A DNA stretch of 10,484 nucleotides from an uncultured Rhodocyclaceae bacterium (GTDB lineage: Bacteria; Pseudomonadota; Gammaproteobacteria; Burkholderiales; Rhodocyclaceae), in NCBI GenBank assembly GCA_937892345.1, contig CALAGF010000207.1:1-10484 (forward strand). The letters run 5' to 3'. The position numbers and the translations under genes are program-made. Below the pieces are notes generated by a model. It was given only the letters and a program-made list of their open reading frames with translations. It made no database searches and was not told where the DNA came from. Positions 1 to 6,561 of this stretch are shown piece by piece. Every line of letters starts with the position of its first letter. Position 1 is the stretch's first letter.

Positions 1-212
1 CCGTAGATCGTGTCTGACGGTGACAACTCTCCCGCTGTTTTGCCATTCTCATCGAGCATATAAATGACATTCATGTTGTAACCCTTGACATACAGGCGGT
101 TCTTTGACGCATAGAGCACCGACGGCTGATCCGTCAGATCCGCTAAATGCTCTTCCACACCGCTCTCCAAATCCAGCCGGTACAGCCCATAAAGCTCCGT
201 GCCCTGTGTGCT
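1..212 (-). CDS. Partial reading frame of a probable beta-propeller-like repeat protein, discordant with its neighbour
   Basis: On the minus strand, the frame whose last complete codon is at 5-3 is open from the kinase junction to the window edge. It translates to protein-like sequence such as TELYGLYRLDLESGVEEHL, then YASKNRLYVKGYNMNVIYML, then DENGKTAGELSPSDTIY. The alternation of YRLDLESG-type and NRLYVKGYN-type strands resembles the repeat units of beta-propeller-like proteins, such as the DUF5050 type common in Firmicutes. That family assignment is by eye and tentative. By my count GC here is about 52%, lower than the DNA to the right appears. No start codon belongs to it: upstream the frame runs straight into the kinase gene in a different frame, and the C-terminus lies off the window. 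The likeliest explanation is a fragment of another genome joined by assembly; a real rearrangement is the alternative. The right boundary is approximate (about 205-216). Confidence 0.45.
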
Positions 213-2017
213 GTGACGCTGCCCGATGCGGTGAACTTGATCGCGTTGTTGGCAAAATTGAGCATGACCTGACGCATGCGGGTGGGGTCTCCGAGCACGG
301 AGAGCGGCAACTCTGCAGCCTCGACGCTCAGTTGCAAGCCCTTTTCCGCAGCCCGGTCAGCCACCAGATCGGCGGTGTCGTGCAGCAGCCGTTCAATGCA
401 GAGCGGCACCGATTCGAGTTCCAGTTTTCCTGCTTCGATTTTGGACAGGTCGAGAATATCGTTGATCACCGACAGCAAATGCCGACCCGCCGAGTCGATT
501 TTCTTGAGATGTTCGGCAGACTCACCGGGCAAACCCGCACGCTTCATCAAGTGCACGCTGCCCAGGATGGCATTCATCGGGGTGCGGATTTCATGGCTCA
601 TATTGGCCAGGAAAGCACTTTTGGCTCGGGTTGCCGCCTCTGCAGCCTCCTTGGCATAACGCAATTGGGTTTCTGCTTGCTTGCGCAAGCTGATATCGGT
701 CAGAAAAGTGATGAAGCGATCCGGCGCATTATGCGTTGCCGGACGATAGTCGAGCCGCAGATGGACCGGAATCAGATGGCCATCACGATGCCGATTGCTG
801 GTATCGAAACTGGTACTGCCCATTTCACGAAAACTGAGCGTCTTCTCTGCAAAATTCTGGCCGCCAAAGTTGGGGTTGATATCCTGAACCCGCATGGCCA
901 GCAATTCCCGCTCGGAATACCCCAGCATTTCAGCCGCCTGCTGATTCACATAGATAAAACGCCCGCTATCCGCATTCACCCAATGGATGGCGATCCCGGC
1001 CTGATCCATCGCGAACTGGGTTTCCCGCAAGCTCTCCAAAGCCTCAGCCAGATCGCTGGTTCTCGCAGCGACCAGCGTTTCCAGGTGATTTCGGTGCTGC
1101 ATCAGCTCTGCTTCGCTGGCACGCAAAGCCTCTTCGCTATGCCGGAAGGCGGTAATTTCCCGCGCGACACCCAGAACGCCGACCAGATTGCCCTCACTGT
1201 CGCGCAGCGGGGACTTGATCGTTTCAAACAAGCCGCGATGGCCATCCGCCGCAAAGGTCAGCCACTCCTCATTGGACGTCGCACCCCCGGCTTCGATGGC
1301 GGCTTGATCGTGCCAGCGGAAAAAATCCGCCTGCTCAGCCGGGAAAAAGTCGTAATCCGTACGCCCCGGCACATCCGCTGCCTGAGCCCCCAGCAAGCGA
1401 GTAAACATCGTGTTGCAAGAGAGATAGACCCCGTCCAGATTCTTTACCCAGATCATCTCCGGAATGGTCGCGAACAAGGCTTCCAGGAAACTGCGCTCTT
1501 CCTCCGAACGTTTCAGCGCCTTTGCCAGATCGCTCTCCAGACGCTCAGTCACCGTCTCGTTACTCCGACACAATGCCAGCATCTTGGCCAAATTACCCAG
1601 AATGGGCTGAAATACCTGGGTCAGGGGCAAGCCATTTTCGGGCATCTCCGCAGAGAGCAAAAACAGGGTGGTCCGGACGTCGACCGGTAAACGCAGCACA
1701 TAGCGATAATCTTCGCTCACCGGCAAGCGTCGCTGCAGCGCCGGGATTTCGAGCAGGCTGACGGACTCGCCTGCCATCCCATCCGGCAATTCCAGGCTAT
1801 TTCCGCAGGCTTCGGCCAACTGCCAGTCACCGATCGCTTGCAACAGGCGGAAGCGGCCAAATACAACCGGGTCGCGCTCAAAAACACCGCCCACCGGAAA
1901 ACCGGTATGAAACAGCAAGCGTTGCAAGGTTTTCTGCAACAGACGGTCCGTGTGCAGTTCGCTGCCTATGGTCAGCGCCAAATCATAAAGTACGGCCAGG
2001 ACCTGTTCGCGGTTCAT
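143..2017 (-). CDS. Soluble GAF-PAS-PAS sensor histidine kinase, truncated at its 3' end
   Basis: This is a cytosolic sensor kinase that should autophosphorylate on histidine and pass the phosphate to a response regulator. No membrane segment is visible. Residues 1-165 look like a GAF domain and about 175-290 a first PAS (IPEMIWVKNLDGVYLSCN). A helical linker follows, then a second PAS at about 330-450 (GRFIYVNQQAAEMLGYS). The HisKA box FLANMSHEIRTPMN has its phospho-acceptor His at about 475. The ATPase N-box, NFANNAIKF, lies at about 587-595. Soon after the N-box the protein stops resembling a kinase: about 22 unrelated residues run to a stop at 143, and the G1/G2 boxes (DxGxG, GTGLGL) are missing. 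The homologous part therefore ends near 213. I chose the ATG at 2017 because it overlaps the TGA of the FIST gene (ATGA), indicating translational coupling; a TTG at 2029 is the alternative. As assembled, the product could not bind ATP normally. Confidence 0.85.
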   Translation of the reverse strand: MNREQVLAVLYDLALTIGSELHTDRLLQKTLQRLLFHTGFPVGGVFERDPVVFGRFRLLQAIGDWQLAEACGNSLELPDGMAGESVSLLEIPALQRRLPVSEDYRYVLRLPVDVRTTLFLLSAEMPENGLPLTQVFQPILGNLAKMLALCRSNETVTERLESDLAKALKRSEEERSFLEALFATIPEMIWVKNLDGVYLSCNTMFTRLLGAQAADVPGRTDYDFFPAEQADFFRWHDQAAIEAGGATSNEEWLTFAADGHRGLFETIKSPLRDSEGNLVGVLGVAREITAFRHSEEALRASEAELMQHRNHLETLVAARTSDLAEALESLRETQFAMDQAGIAIHWVNADSGRFIYVNQQAAEMLGYSERELLAMRVQDINPNFGGQNFAEKTLSFREMGSTSFDTSNRHRDGHLIPVHLRLDYRPATHNAPDRFITFLTDISLRKQAETQLRYAKEAAEAATRAKSAFLANMSHEIRTPMNAILGSVHLMKRAGLPGESAEHLKKIDSAGRHLLSVINDILDLSKIEAGKLELESVPLCIERLLHDTADLVADRAAEKGLQLSVEAAELPLSVLGDPTRMRQVMLNFANNAIKFTASGSVTAHRARSFMGCTGWIWRAVWKSI

Positions 2018-3156
2018 GACGAGGCCCAAGGCATTGCCACCAGGCTGGCGTTATGAAACATCGGATAGCCCCCGCGGCGCAGACTGCCGATTTCGCCGAT
2101 CGACAATGCGCCGCCAATGCACGCGGCCTCGGTCCTGGCGGCCAATGCGGACAACTCATCCATCGCACTCAAGCCCAGATGCATGCGTCGTCCGGCACAG
2201 TAGAAAAGCAGCAAATTGCGGCCCAGCACACTGCCTTCCTGACGATGCAGATCATCTGCCAACTGGCTCACGCAGCCGTTGACGTCTGCTTGCGGCGCAC
2301 GAACCACCACCAGCAAGGAATTTTCCGGCACTTCGCCCACGCACAAGAGCGCACCGTCCTCGGTCAACCCGACGGGGATGCGTAAAACGATATCGCCATT
2401 GGCTTGCAAAATGCCAAAGGGAAAATGCACGCCATATTGATAAAAATTTTCCGCAGTCAGTGCAACGCCGTATTCACGACTGACCAACTCTCCGTACACC
2501 TCAAACGCGGGCCGCCAGTCGATGCTGGCAATCCGGTTGCCAGCGGTCGACGTGGCCGAGAGGGCATTTTCCGGCGCCACATAGCCATGCCCCAACGCGG
2601 GCGCCGCTTGCTCTTGCAACACCAAGGCCAGCATGCCGCCACTCAGCAGGCGTTCGCCATCGAACAGACAGGGGGCCACTTCGAAACGTTCATTTCCGGC
2701 GTTGGCACCAACATAGACGACGCGGTTGGCAAGTTTGAGATAAAGCCTGTCCAGCAGGCTTGTGACATTCGGCAGCAAGCCATCGAACAACAACATGAGC
2801 ACCGGTTTCACGTCGCTCACCGGCAAGGCCTGCAAGTGATCGAGAATCTGTCCGAACAGTTGGTCGACCGCAGGTACTGGCGCATCGGCCAAAGCATCAA
2901 CAAGAAAGATCGCAGAGTGGGCCGGCAGCGGCAAAATCCAGCCGGAATCGCTGACAAAATCACCGGCGCTGACGATTGCCGGAAAAATGCCGCCACACAA
3001 AGCGATGTGGTGCTGGCGACAAAGCCCCTGCAACTGCGGGACAAGGCTGGTACCCGCTTCGGGCAACAGGACCAGCATCCCTTCGCCGGGCCGGCTGAGC
3101 GCCCAAGCTGCGACAGACTTTTCGATCGATGCCGAATTCAGTTCCAGATGCTGCAT
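2014..3156 (-). CDS. FIST domain sensory protein (FIST_N plus FIST_C)
   Basis: The protein has 380 residues. FIST domains are predicted sensory modules for small ligands, possibly amino acids, and are often paired with signal-transduction output domains. Here the output appears to be the kinase encoded by the next gene. FIST_N spans about residues 20-190 (GMLVLLPEAG, VLMLLFDGLL, VVYVGANAGN). FIST_C spans about 215-375, with the characteristic late block FYCAGRRMHLG, GGALSIGEIGSL and GYPMFHNASLV. There is no signal peptide or membrane segment, so it should be cytosolic. The ATG at 3156 is preceded by a strong Shine-Dalgarno (GGAGGGG, 4 bases before the start). Its TGA overlaps the ATG of the kinase gene, so the two are probably translated as a pair. 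A near-consensus promoter lies just upstream (3180-3208). Family assignment is firm; the ligand cannot be read from sequence. Confidence 0.9.
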   Translation of the reverse strand: MQHLELNSASIEKSVAAWALSRPGEGMLVLLPEAGTSLVPQLQGLCRQHHIALCGGIFPAIVSAGDFVSDSGWILPLPAHSAIFLVDALADAPVPAVDQLFGQILDHLQALPVSDVKPVLMLLFDGLLPNVTSLLDRLYLKLANRVVYVGANAGNERFEVAPCLFDGERLLSGGMLALVLQEQAAPALGHGYVAPENALSATSTAGNRIASIDWRPAFEVYGELVSREYGVALTAENFYQYGVHFPFGILQANGDIVLRIPVGLTEDGALLCVGEVPENSLLVVVRAPQADVNGCVSQLADDLHRQEGSVLGRNLLLFYCAGRRMHLGLSAMDELSALAARTEAACIGGALSIGEIGSLRRGGYPMFHNASLVAMPWASS

Positions 3157-3179
3157 CTTGCCCCTCCATCAGATAACTG

Positions 3180-3208
3180 ATTCTAACCAGATTCAATAAT
3201 AGTGACAA
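3180..3208 (-). promoter_or_regulatory. Sigma-70-type promoter of the FIST-kinase operon
   Basis: Read on the minus strand, TTGTCA (3208-3203) is a -35 element matching TTGACA at 5 of 6 positions. TAGAAT (3185-3180) is a -10 element matching TATAAT at 5 of 6. They are separated by exactly 17 bases. Transcription would start near 3173, giving a leader of about 17 bases that ends in the GGAGGGG ribosome binding site. The AT-rich gap after pncC, without any terminator hairpin, fits a dedicated promoter here, with possible read-through from pncC. Confidence 0.7.
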
Positions 3209-3220
3209 TCAAATAGCCCA

Positions 3221-3721
3221 TCAAACAATGACATCAAGCGTCTGCAGGCAATCGAGCAATCCCTGAAGTGCGATTCCGATGGCTTGCTGGCGAATCTCCT
3301 CCCGGCTGCCGCCAAGCTGGCAGGTACGAGCCAGGCAACCGCCATCGCGACCGGCCCAGGCAAAACACACCATCCCGACCGGTTTTTCCACCGTACCGCC
3401 ACCCGGGCCGGCAATGCCGGTAATCGCCAGCGACCAGTGAGCAAGGCTGTGAGCAATCGCCCCCTGTGCCATGGCACGCGCAGTGGCTACGGAAACCGCA
3501 CCATGCAATTCCAGCGTGTGTGTCGACACGCCCAGCATTTCGGTCTTGGCCGCGTTGGAATAGGTCACGAATCCCCGATCGAACCAGGCAGAACTGCCGG
3601 CAATGGCGGTAATCGCCTGAGCCACGCCGCCTCCAGTACAGGATTCAGCGCATGCCAGCACTTCCCCTCGCGCCGCCAGCGCACTGCCAAGCCGGGCAGC
3701 CAGTTGCTCGTTGTGTCTCAT
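3221..3721 (-). CDS. pncC: Nicotinamide-nucleotide amidohydrolase (CinA C-terminal domain family)
   Basis: PncC deamidates nicotinamide mononucleotide to nicotinic acid mononucleotide, recycling NMN (released for example by NAD-dependent DNA ligase) into NAD synthesis in the cytosol. The 166-residue length matches the stand-alone CinA C-terminal family (E. coli PncC is about 165). Diagnostic blocks are present: ACAESCTGGGVAQAIT near the N-terminus, FVTYSNAAKTEMLGV, SLAITGIAGPGGGT, and KPVGMVCFAWAG. The N-terminal MoCF-like domain of full-length CinA is absent. The open frame extends upstream to 3967, but I chose the ATG at 3721. The protein then begins directly with the family's first helix, and a GAGG Shine-Dalgarno lies 9 bases upstream. 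The ATG at 3730 has GAGG abutting it, which is too close. The gene is divergent from the candidate sRNA and cytochrome gene, and precedes the FIST gene by 64 bases. Confidence 0.92.
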   Translation of the reverse strand: MRHNEQLAARLGSALAARGEVLACAESCTGGGVAQAITAIAGSSAWFDRGFVTYSNAAKTEMLGVSTHTLELHGAVSVATARAMAQGAIAHSLAHWSLAITGIAGPGGGTVEKPVGMVCFAWAGRDGGCLARTCQLGGSREEIRQQAIGIALQGLLDCLQTLDVIV

Positions 3722-3806
3722 GTTTTGCATCCTCGCATCCGCCCGCAGGCACATTTGGTTACAGAACGGGCACGAAAGGGCGACAGACCCGAGCGATCGC
3801 ACTCGA

Positions 3807-3812
3807 TATAGT
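3807..3812 (+). promoter_or_regulatory. -10 element of the candidate small RNA
   Basis: TATAGT matches the sigma-70 -10 consensus at 5 of 6 positions. It would start transcription at about 3819-3821, immediately before the C-rich segment and two hairpins. No good -35 hexamer is found at 16-18 bases; a GACA-containing GCGACA lies about 21 bases upstream, which is too far. The promoter is therefore plausible but unproven, and may need an activator. Confidence 0.4.
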
Positions 3813-3819
3813 GAAGCCT

Positions 3820-3887
3820 CATTGAACCCCTCCTCTCGAATCCCCCCATTCGAGAACTTCAACCCCGCCACCGGCGGGGTTTTTTTT
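3820..3887 (+). ncRNA. Candidate trans-acting small RNA with an anti-Shine-Dalgarno motif
   Basis: A roughly 68-base transcript is predicted from the -10 box at 3807 to the T-run at 3880-3887. The layout is: a short 5' segment containing CCCCTCCT (3827-3834); a perfect 8-bp stem-loop, TCTCGAAT (3834-3841) pairing with ATTCGAGA (3848-3855) around a loop of six C (3842-3847); then a Rho-independent terminator. CCTCC and C-rich loops are complementary to Shine-Dalgarno sequences. Known sRNA families with exposed C-rich anti-SD motifs occur in proteobacteria (for example CcsR in Rhodobacter, NmsR siblings in Neisseria, the ncS27 type in Burkholderia). Membership in any of these is not claimed. 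No protein gene on the plus strand lies upstream to need this terminator, which supports an independent RNA. Expression, ends and targets are inferred. Confidence 0.5.
3861..3887 (+). terminator. Intrinsic terminator of the candidate small RNA
   Basis: AACCCCGCC (3861-3869) pairs with GGCGGGGTT (3873-3881) around a 3-base loop, and eight consecutive T (3880-3887) follow. This is a textbook Rho-independent terminator on the plus strand. It cannot belong to pncC, which runs the other way, and the cytochrome gene promoter lies just downstream. It therefore ends a short transcript started in the intergenic region. Confidence 0.8.
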
Positions 3888-3910
3888 GCGCGCCACGCGG
3901 CGCGAGCCGT

Positions 3911-3916
3911 TATAAT
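3911..3916 (+). promoter_or_regulatory. -10 element of the cytochrome c5 gene promoter
   Basis: TATAAT is a perfect -10 consensus, placed 36 bases before the cytochrome start codon and after the upstream terminator. Transcription would start at about 3923. The -35 region is G+C-rich and poor; the best candidate is TTGCGC at 3886, with a long 19-base spacing. Promoter activity may therefore rely on the -10 element or on an activator. Confidence 0.5.
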
Positions 3917-3952
3917 TCCGACCTTTATTTTATCCGCTACGGAGTCTTCAGC

Positions 3953-4399
3953 ATGGCCCAGCAACACTCCTCCAAGAGCATCATGTGGGTGACGATCATC
4001 ATCGCGATCGTCCTGATTGCCATCATTTATCCGCTGACCAACAAGTCGTTCAGTTCTGCTGCAAACTCAGGCGCAGGGAATAACGATGCTGAAGTCCGCA
4101 TCCAGCCGGTTGCCGGGTTTGCGCTAGCCAAGGCCGATGCAGGTGCAGCCACTGGCGCACCGAAGGATGGCCCGACTGTTTTCAATACCGTTTGCGGTGC
4201 CTGCCATAACAGCGGCGCTGCCGGCGCTCCCAAAATGGATGACAAGGGCGCCTGGGCGCCACGCCTTGCCAGCGGCAAGGACGCCCTCTACAAGAGCGCG
4301 ATCGGCGGCAAGGGTGCAATGCCAGCCAAGGGTGGCTCCAGCCTGTCCGATGACGAGATCAAGGGCGCTGTCGATTACATCATGAGCAAGGTCAAGTAA
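3953..4399 (+). CDS. Membrane-anchored cytochrome c5-like monohaem protein
   Basis: A 148-residue electron carrier, expected to be tethered to the inner membrane with its haem domain in the periplasm, moving electrons between respiratory complexes and terminal oxidases or reductases. Residues 11-28 form an uncleaved hydrophobic anchor (MWVTIIIAIVLIAIIYPL). A low-complexity Ala/Gly linker follows, then the haem domain. CGACH at 81-85 is the CXXCH haem attachment site, with His85 as one axial ligand. Met123 in GAMPAKGG is the expected second ligand. The spacing, and SDDEIKGAVDYIMSK at the C-terminus, fit the c5/CycB class. The ATG at 3953 has GGAG 8 bases upstream. The gene has its own -10 box at 3911 and its own terminator at 4419, so it is probably transcribed alone. 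The exact redox partners cannot be read from the sequence. Confidence 0.92.
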   Translation: MAQQHSSKSIMWVTIIIAIVLIAIIYPLTNKSFSSAANSGAGNNDAEVRIQPVAGFALAKADAGAATGAPKDGPTVFNTVCGACHNSGAAGAPKMDDKGAWAPRLASGKDALYKSAIGGKGAMPAKGGSSLSDDEIKGAVDYIMSKVK

Positions 4400-4418
4400 T
4401 CAGGGCGACCTGAAGCGA

Positions 4419-4447
4419 GAAGGGAGGCATCAGCCTCCCTTTTTTTG
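4419..4447 (+). terminator. Intrinsic terminator after the cytochrome c5 gene
   Basis: AGGGAGGC (4421-4428) pairs with GCCTCCCT (4433-4440) around the 4-base loop ATCA, and a run of T extends to 4446. It lies about 20 bases after the TAA of the cytochrome gene. The gene is convergent with rep. On the minus strand the hairpin is followed only by TTCTC, so it would serve rep weakly at best. Confidence 0.85.
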
Positions 4448-4485
4448 CGCCCGGTTTTTGGCCGTTTGCGAAGGTCGACCGCACT

Positions 4486-6477
4486 TCAGTCCGTTTTCTT
4501 GGCAAGCATCGCCTTGAGCGATTCGAGGCGGGCACTGCCGGTGGCCTTGTCAGGCGGCGCGGCCTGCTTGCCACCGGAAAATCGGATGTCATCATTGCCC
4601 ATCTCTGCAATGAAGCGCGAGGGCTCACAGGAAATCAGCTCGCGCGCCTGTTTGCGCTTCTCGCAATAACTGATGTGCAAAGAACGCTGTGCCCGCGTGA
4701 TGCCGACATACATCAGGCGCCTTTCTTCCTGCAGCTTGGCGGGGTCAAGCGACTCCCTGTGCGGCAGAATGCCTTCTTCGACGCCAACCAGAAACACATG
4801 CTTGTACTCCAGACCCTTGGCTGCATGCAGGGTCGAGAGTTGAACGGCGTCGATATCCTCGCTGTTCTGCTTGTCCAGCATGTTGATCAGGGCGATGCTC
4901 TGCACCAGATCGATCAGCGTCTTGCCGTCTTCCTCGCCTTTCTTGTTGATCCATTCGGCAAATTCGCAGACATTGCCCCAGCGCGTCTGTGCAGTACGCT
5001 GCTCCTCGCTGTCGTAAAGATAGGTTTCGTAGTCGATGGCCTTGAGCAGATCGGGTAGCACCTGCTGCGCCGGCTCACGGGTCGCCCGGCTTTGCATCCG
5101 GTTAATGAAGTGGCAGAAGGCCAGCAAAGGCTCCATCTGGCGTGATTGCACGCGATGCGCAAAACCTTCTTCAAACGCGGCATGAAACAGCGAAACGTGG
5201 CGCTCACCCGCATAAGTCCCCAGCGCCTGTAGCGTGGATGCACCAATCCCGCGCTTGGGCGTCGTTGCGGCGCGAATGAAGGCGGGGTCGTCATCCTCGT
5301 TCGCCAGCAGGCGCAGATAACTGGTGATGTCCTTGATTTCCGCCTTGTCGAAAAATGACTGACCGCCCGAAAGCAAATAAGGAATCCGCTGGTTGCGCAG
5401 TTGGGTTTCCAGCAAGCGGGCCAGGTGGTTGGAGCGATAGAGAATGGCGTAATCGCGGAATTTTCCCCGATGCTCAAACCGATGGGCCTGCAGCTTCATG
5501 ATCACGCCCTCGGCTTCAGCCTCGTTGTCCTTGCAGACGGTGACATGAATCGGATCGCCATGTCCCAGCTCAGACCACAGGGTCTTGTCGAACAGCTTTT
5601 CGTTGTGCGAAATGACGTTATTCGCTGCCTTCAGGATACGTACGGTCGACCGGTAATTTTGCTCAAGTTTGATTACCCGCAACCCGGGAAATTCAGCCGG
5701 CAGTTTTTTCAGGTTGTCGATGTCGGCACCGCGCCAGCCGTAGATCGCCTGATCATCATCACCCACCGCAGTGAACTGGGCGCGCACACCGGTCAGCAGC
5801 TTGAGCAACTGGTACTGGCAGGCATTGGTATCCTGATATTCGTCGACCAGCAGGTAGCGCAGACGGTTTTGCCATTTGTCAGCAATCTCGGGATGCTCGC
5901 TGAACAATTTCACCGGCAAACCGATCAGATCATCGAAATCCACCGCCTGATAGGCTCTCAGCGTCGCCTCATACGACAGATAGGCCTGCGCAGCGATGGC
6001 TTCGTGCTCATCCTTCGCCTGCTGACGCGCGGCCTCGGGGGTCACCAGCGCATTCTTCCAGTTTGAAATGATCGACTGCAGACGACGCAGCGTGGCCTTG
6101 TCGATGGTCTTCGCGAGATCGCCAATGATCCCGGCGCAGTCGGCCGAATCGAAAATGGAGAAACGCGGCTTGTACCCCAGCGCCTTGGCCTCTTCGCGCA
6201 AGATGCGTACCCCCAGCGAGTGAAAGGTCGAGACTTGCAGTTCATTGGCCACCGGCGCGGTCAGCAGCTTCGCCACCCGCTCGTGCATTTCCCTGGCGGC
6301 CTTGTTGGTAAAGGTAATGGCGGCGATATTGCGTGGCTGAAAACCGCAATCCTGGACCAGATAGGCAATTTTCTGCGTGATCACCCGCGTCTTGCCTGAG
6401 CCGGCACCGGCCAGCACCAACAAAGGGCCATCAAGGTAAAAAATTGCTTCGCGTTGCTGGGGATTGAGGCCGGACAT
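4486..6477 (-). CDS. rep: ATP-dependent DNA helicase Rep (superfamily 1A)
   Basis: A 3'-5' DNA translocase and helicase that helps replication forks pass protein roadblocks and restart. The 663 residues compare with 673 for E. coli Rep. All SF1A motifs are visible: Walker A LAGAGSGKT (about 22-30), Ia ITFTNKAAREM, II DEYQDTN (about 212-218), III VGDDDQAIYGWRG (about 238-250), IV KLEQNYRS, V STLHAAKGLEY, VI EERRLMYVGITRAQ. Phrases such as LSGGQSFFDKAEIKD, and the EPSRF block near the C-terminus, follow Rep more closely than UvrD. I chose the ATG at 6477 because the protein then begins SGLNPQQREA, as Rep homologues do. A GTG at 6504 would add nine unconserved residues. Neither start has a good Shine-Dalgarno. 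It is the last gene in the minus-strand run and converges on the cytochrome gene. Confidence 0.93.
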   Translation of the reverse strand: MSGLNPQQREAIFYLDGPLLVLAGAGSGKTRVITQKIAYLVQDCGFQPRNIAAITFTNKAAREMHERVAKLLTAPVANELQVSTFHSLGVRILREEAKALGYKPRFSIFDSADCAGIIGDLAKTIDKATLRRLQSIISNWKNALVTPEAARQQAKDEHEAIAAQAYLSYEATLRAYQAVDFDDLIGLPVKLFSEHPEIADKWQNRLRYLLVDEYQDTNACQYQLLKLLTGVRAQFTAVGDDDQAIYGWRGADIDNLKKLPAEFPGLRVIKLEQNYRSTVRILKAANNVISHNEKLFDKTLWSELGHGDPIHVTVCKDNEAEAEGVIMKLQAHRFEHRGKFRDYAILYRSNHLARLLETQLRNQRIPYLLSGGQSFFDKAEIKDITSYLRLLANEDDDPAFIRAATTPKRGIGASTLQALGTYAGERHVSLFHAAFEEGFAHRVQSRQMEPLLAFCHFINRMQSRATREPAQQVLPDLLKAIDYETYLYDSEEQRTAQTRWGNVCEFAEWINKKGEEDGKTLIDLVQSIALINMLDKQNSEDIDAVQLSTLHAAKGLEYKHVFLVGVEEGILPHRESLDPAKLQEERRLMYVGITRAQRSLHISYCEKRKQARELISCEPSRFIAEMGNDDIRFSGGKQAAPPDKATGSARLESLKAMLAKKTD

Positions 6478-6518
6478 GCACACTTTGCGGAAAATCGCCG
6501 TCACCGGCAGGGTGGCGA

Positions 6519-6524
6519 ATTTTA
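6519..6524 (-). promoter_or_regulatory. Possible -10 element for rep
   Basis: On the minus strand TAAAAT (6524-6519) matches the -10 consensus at 5 of 6 positions and would start transcription near 6512. That leaves a 5' leader of about 35 bases before the ATG at 6477, and only about 8 before the rejected GTG at 6504. No convincing -35 lies 16-18 bases upstream. Rep could equally be expressed by read-through from the upstream genes. Confidence 0.25.
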
Positions 6525-6561
6525 ACGCAAGCGCAGAATGCAGGCCGGCTTAAGCCTGTAC

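Noticed and set aside
143..255. Simple frameshift as the cause of the kinase truncation
   Set aside because: None of the other minus-strand frames in 1-212 restores the ATPase G boxes expected within the next 20-60 residues, so a single indel cannot explain the loss.
104..1690. Plus-strand open frame of 528 codons opposite the kinase gene
   Set aside because: It is antisense to a kinase with clear GAF, PAS and HisKA motifs. Its translation shows no recognisable domain, and long antisense open frames are common in GC-rich genes.
2404..3180. Plus-strand open frame of 258 codons opposite the FIST gene
   Set aside because: Shadow of the FIST gene, which has family motifs, a promoter and a strong ribosome binding site on the minus strand.
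3820..3887. A tRNA gene in the C-rich intergenic segment
   Set aside because: The stem-loop with a hexa-C loop and the terminator do not form a cloverleaf; there is no anticodon arm, T-loop consensus or acceptor stem.
3722..3967. N-terminal extension of PncC to 3967 (open frame upstream of the chosen ATG)
   Set aside because: The extra 82 residues are unlike CinA proteins, cross the sRNA terminator region and the cytochrome start codon, and have no good ribosome binding site. The 166-residue form matches the family.
5401..6066. Plus-strand open frame of 221 codons opposite rep
   Set aside because: Antisense to the rep helicase region carrying motifs II to IV; no domain or ribosome binding site supports it.
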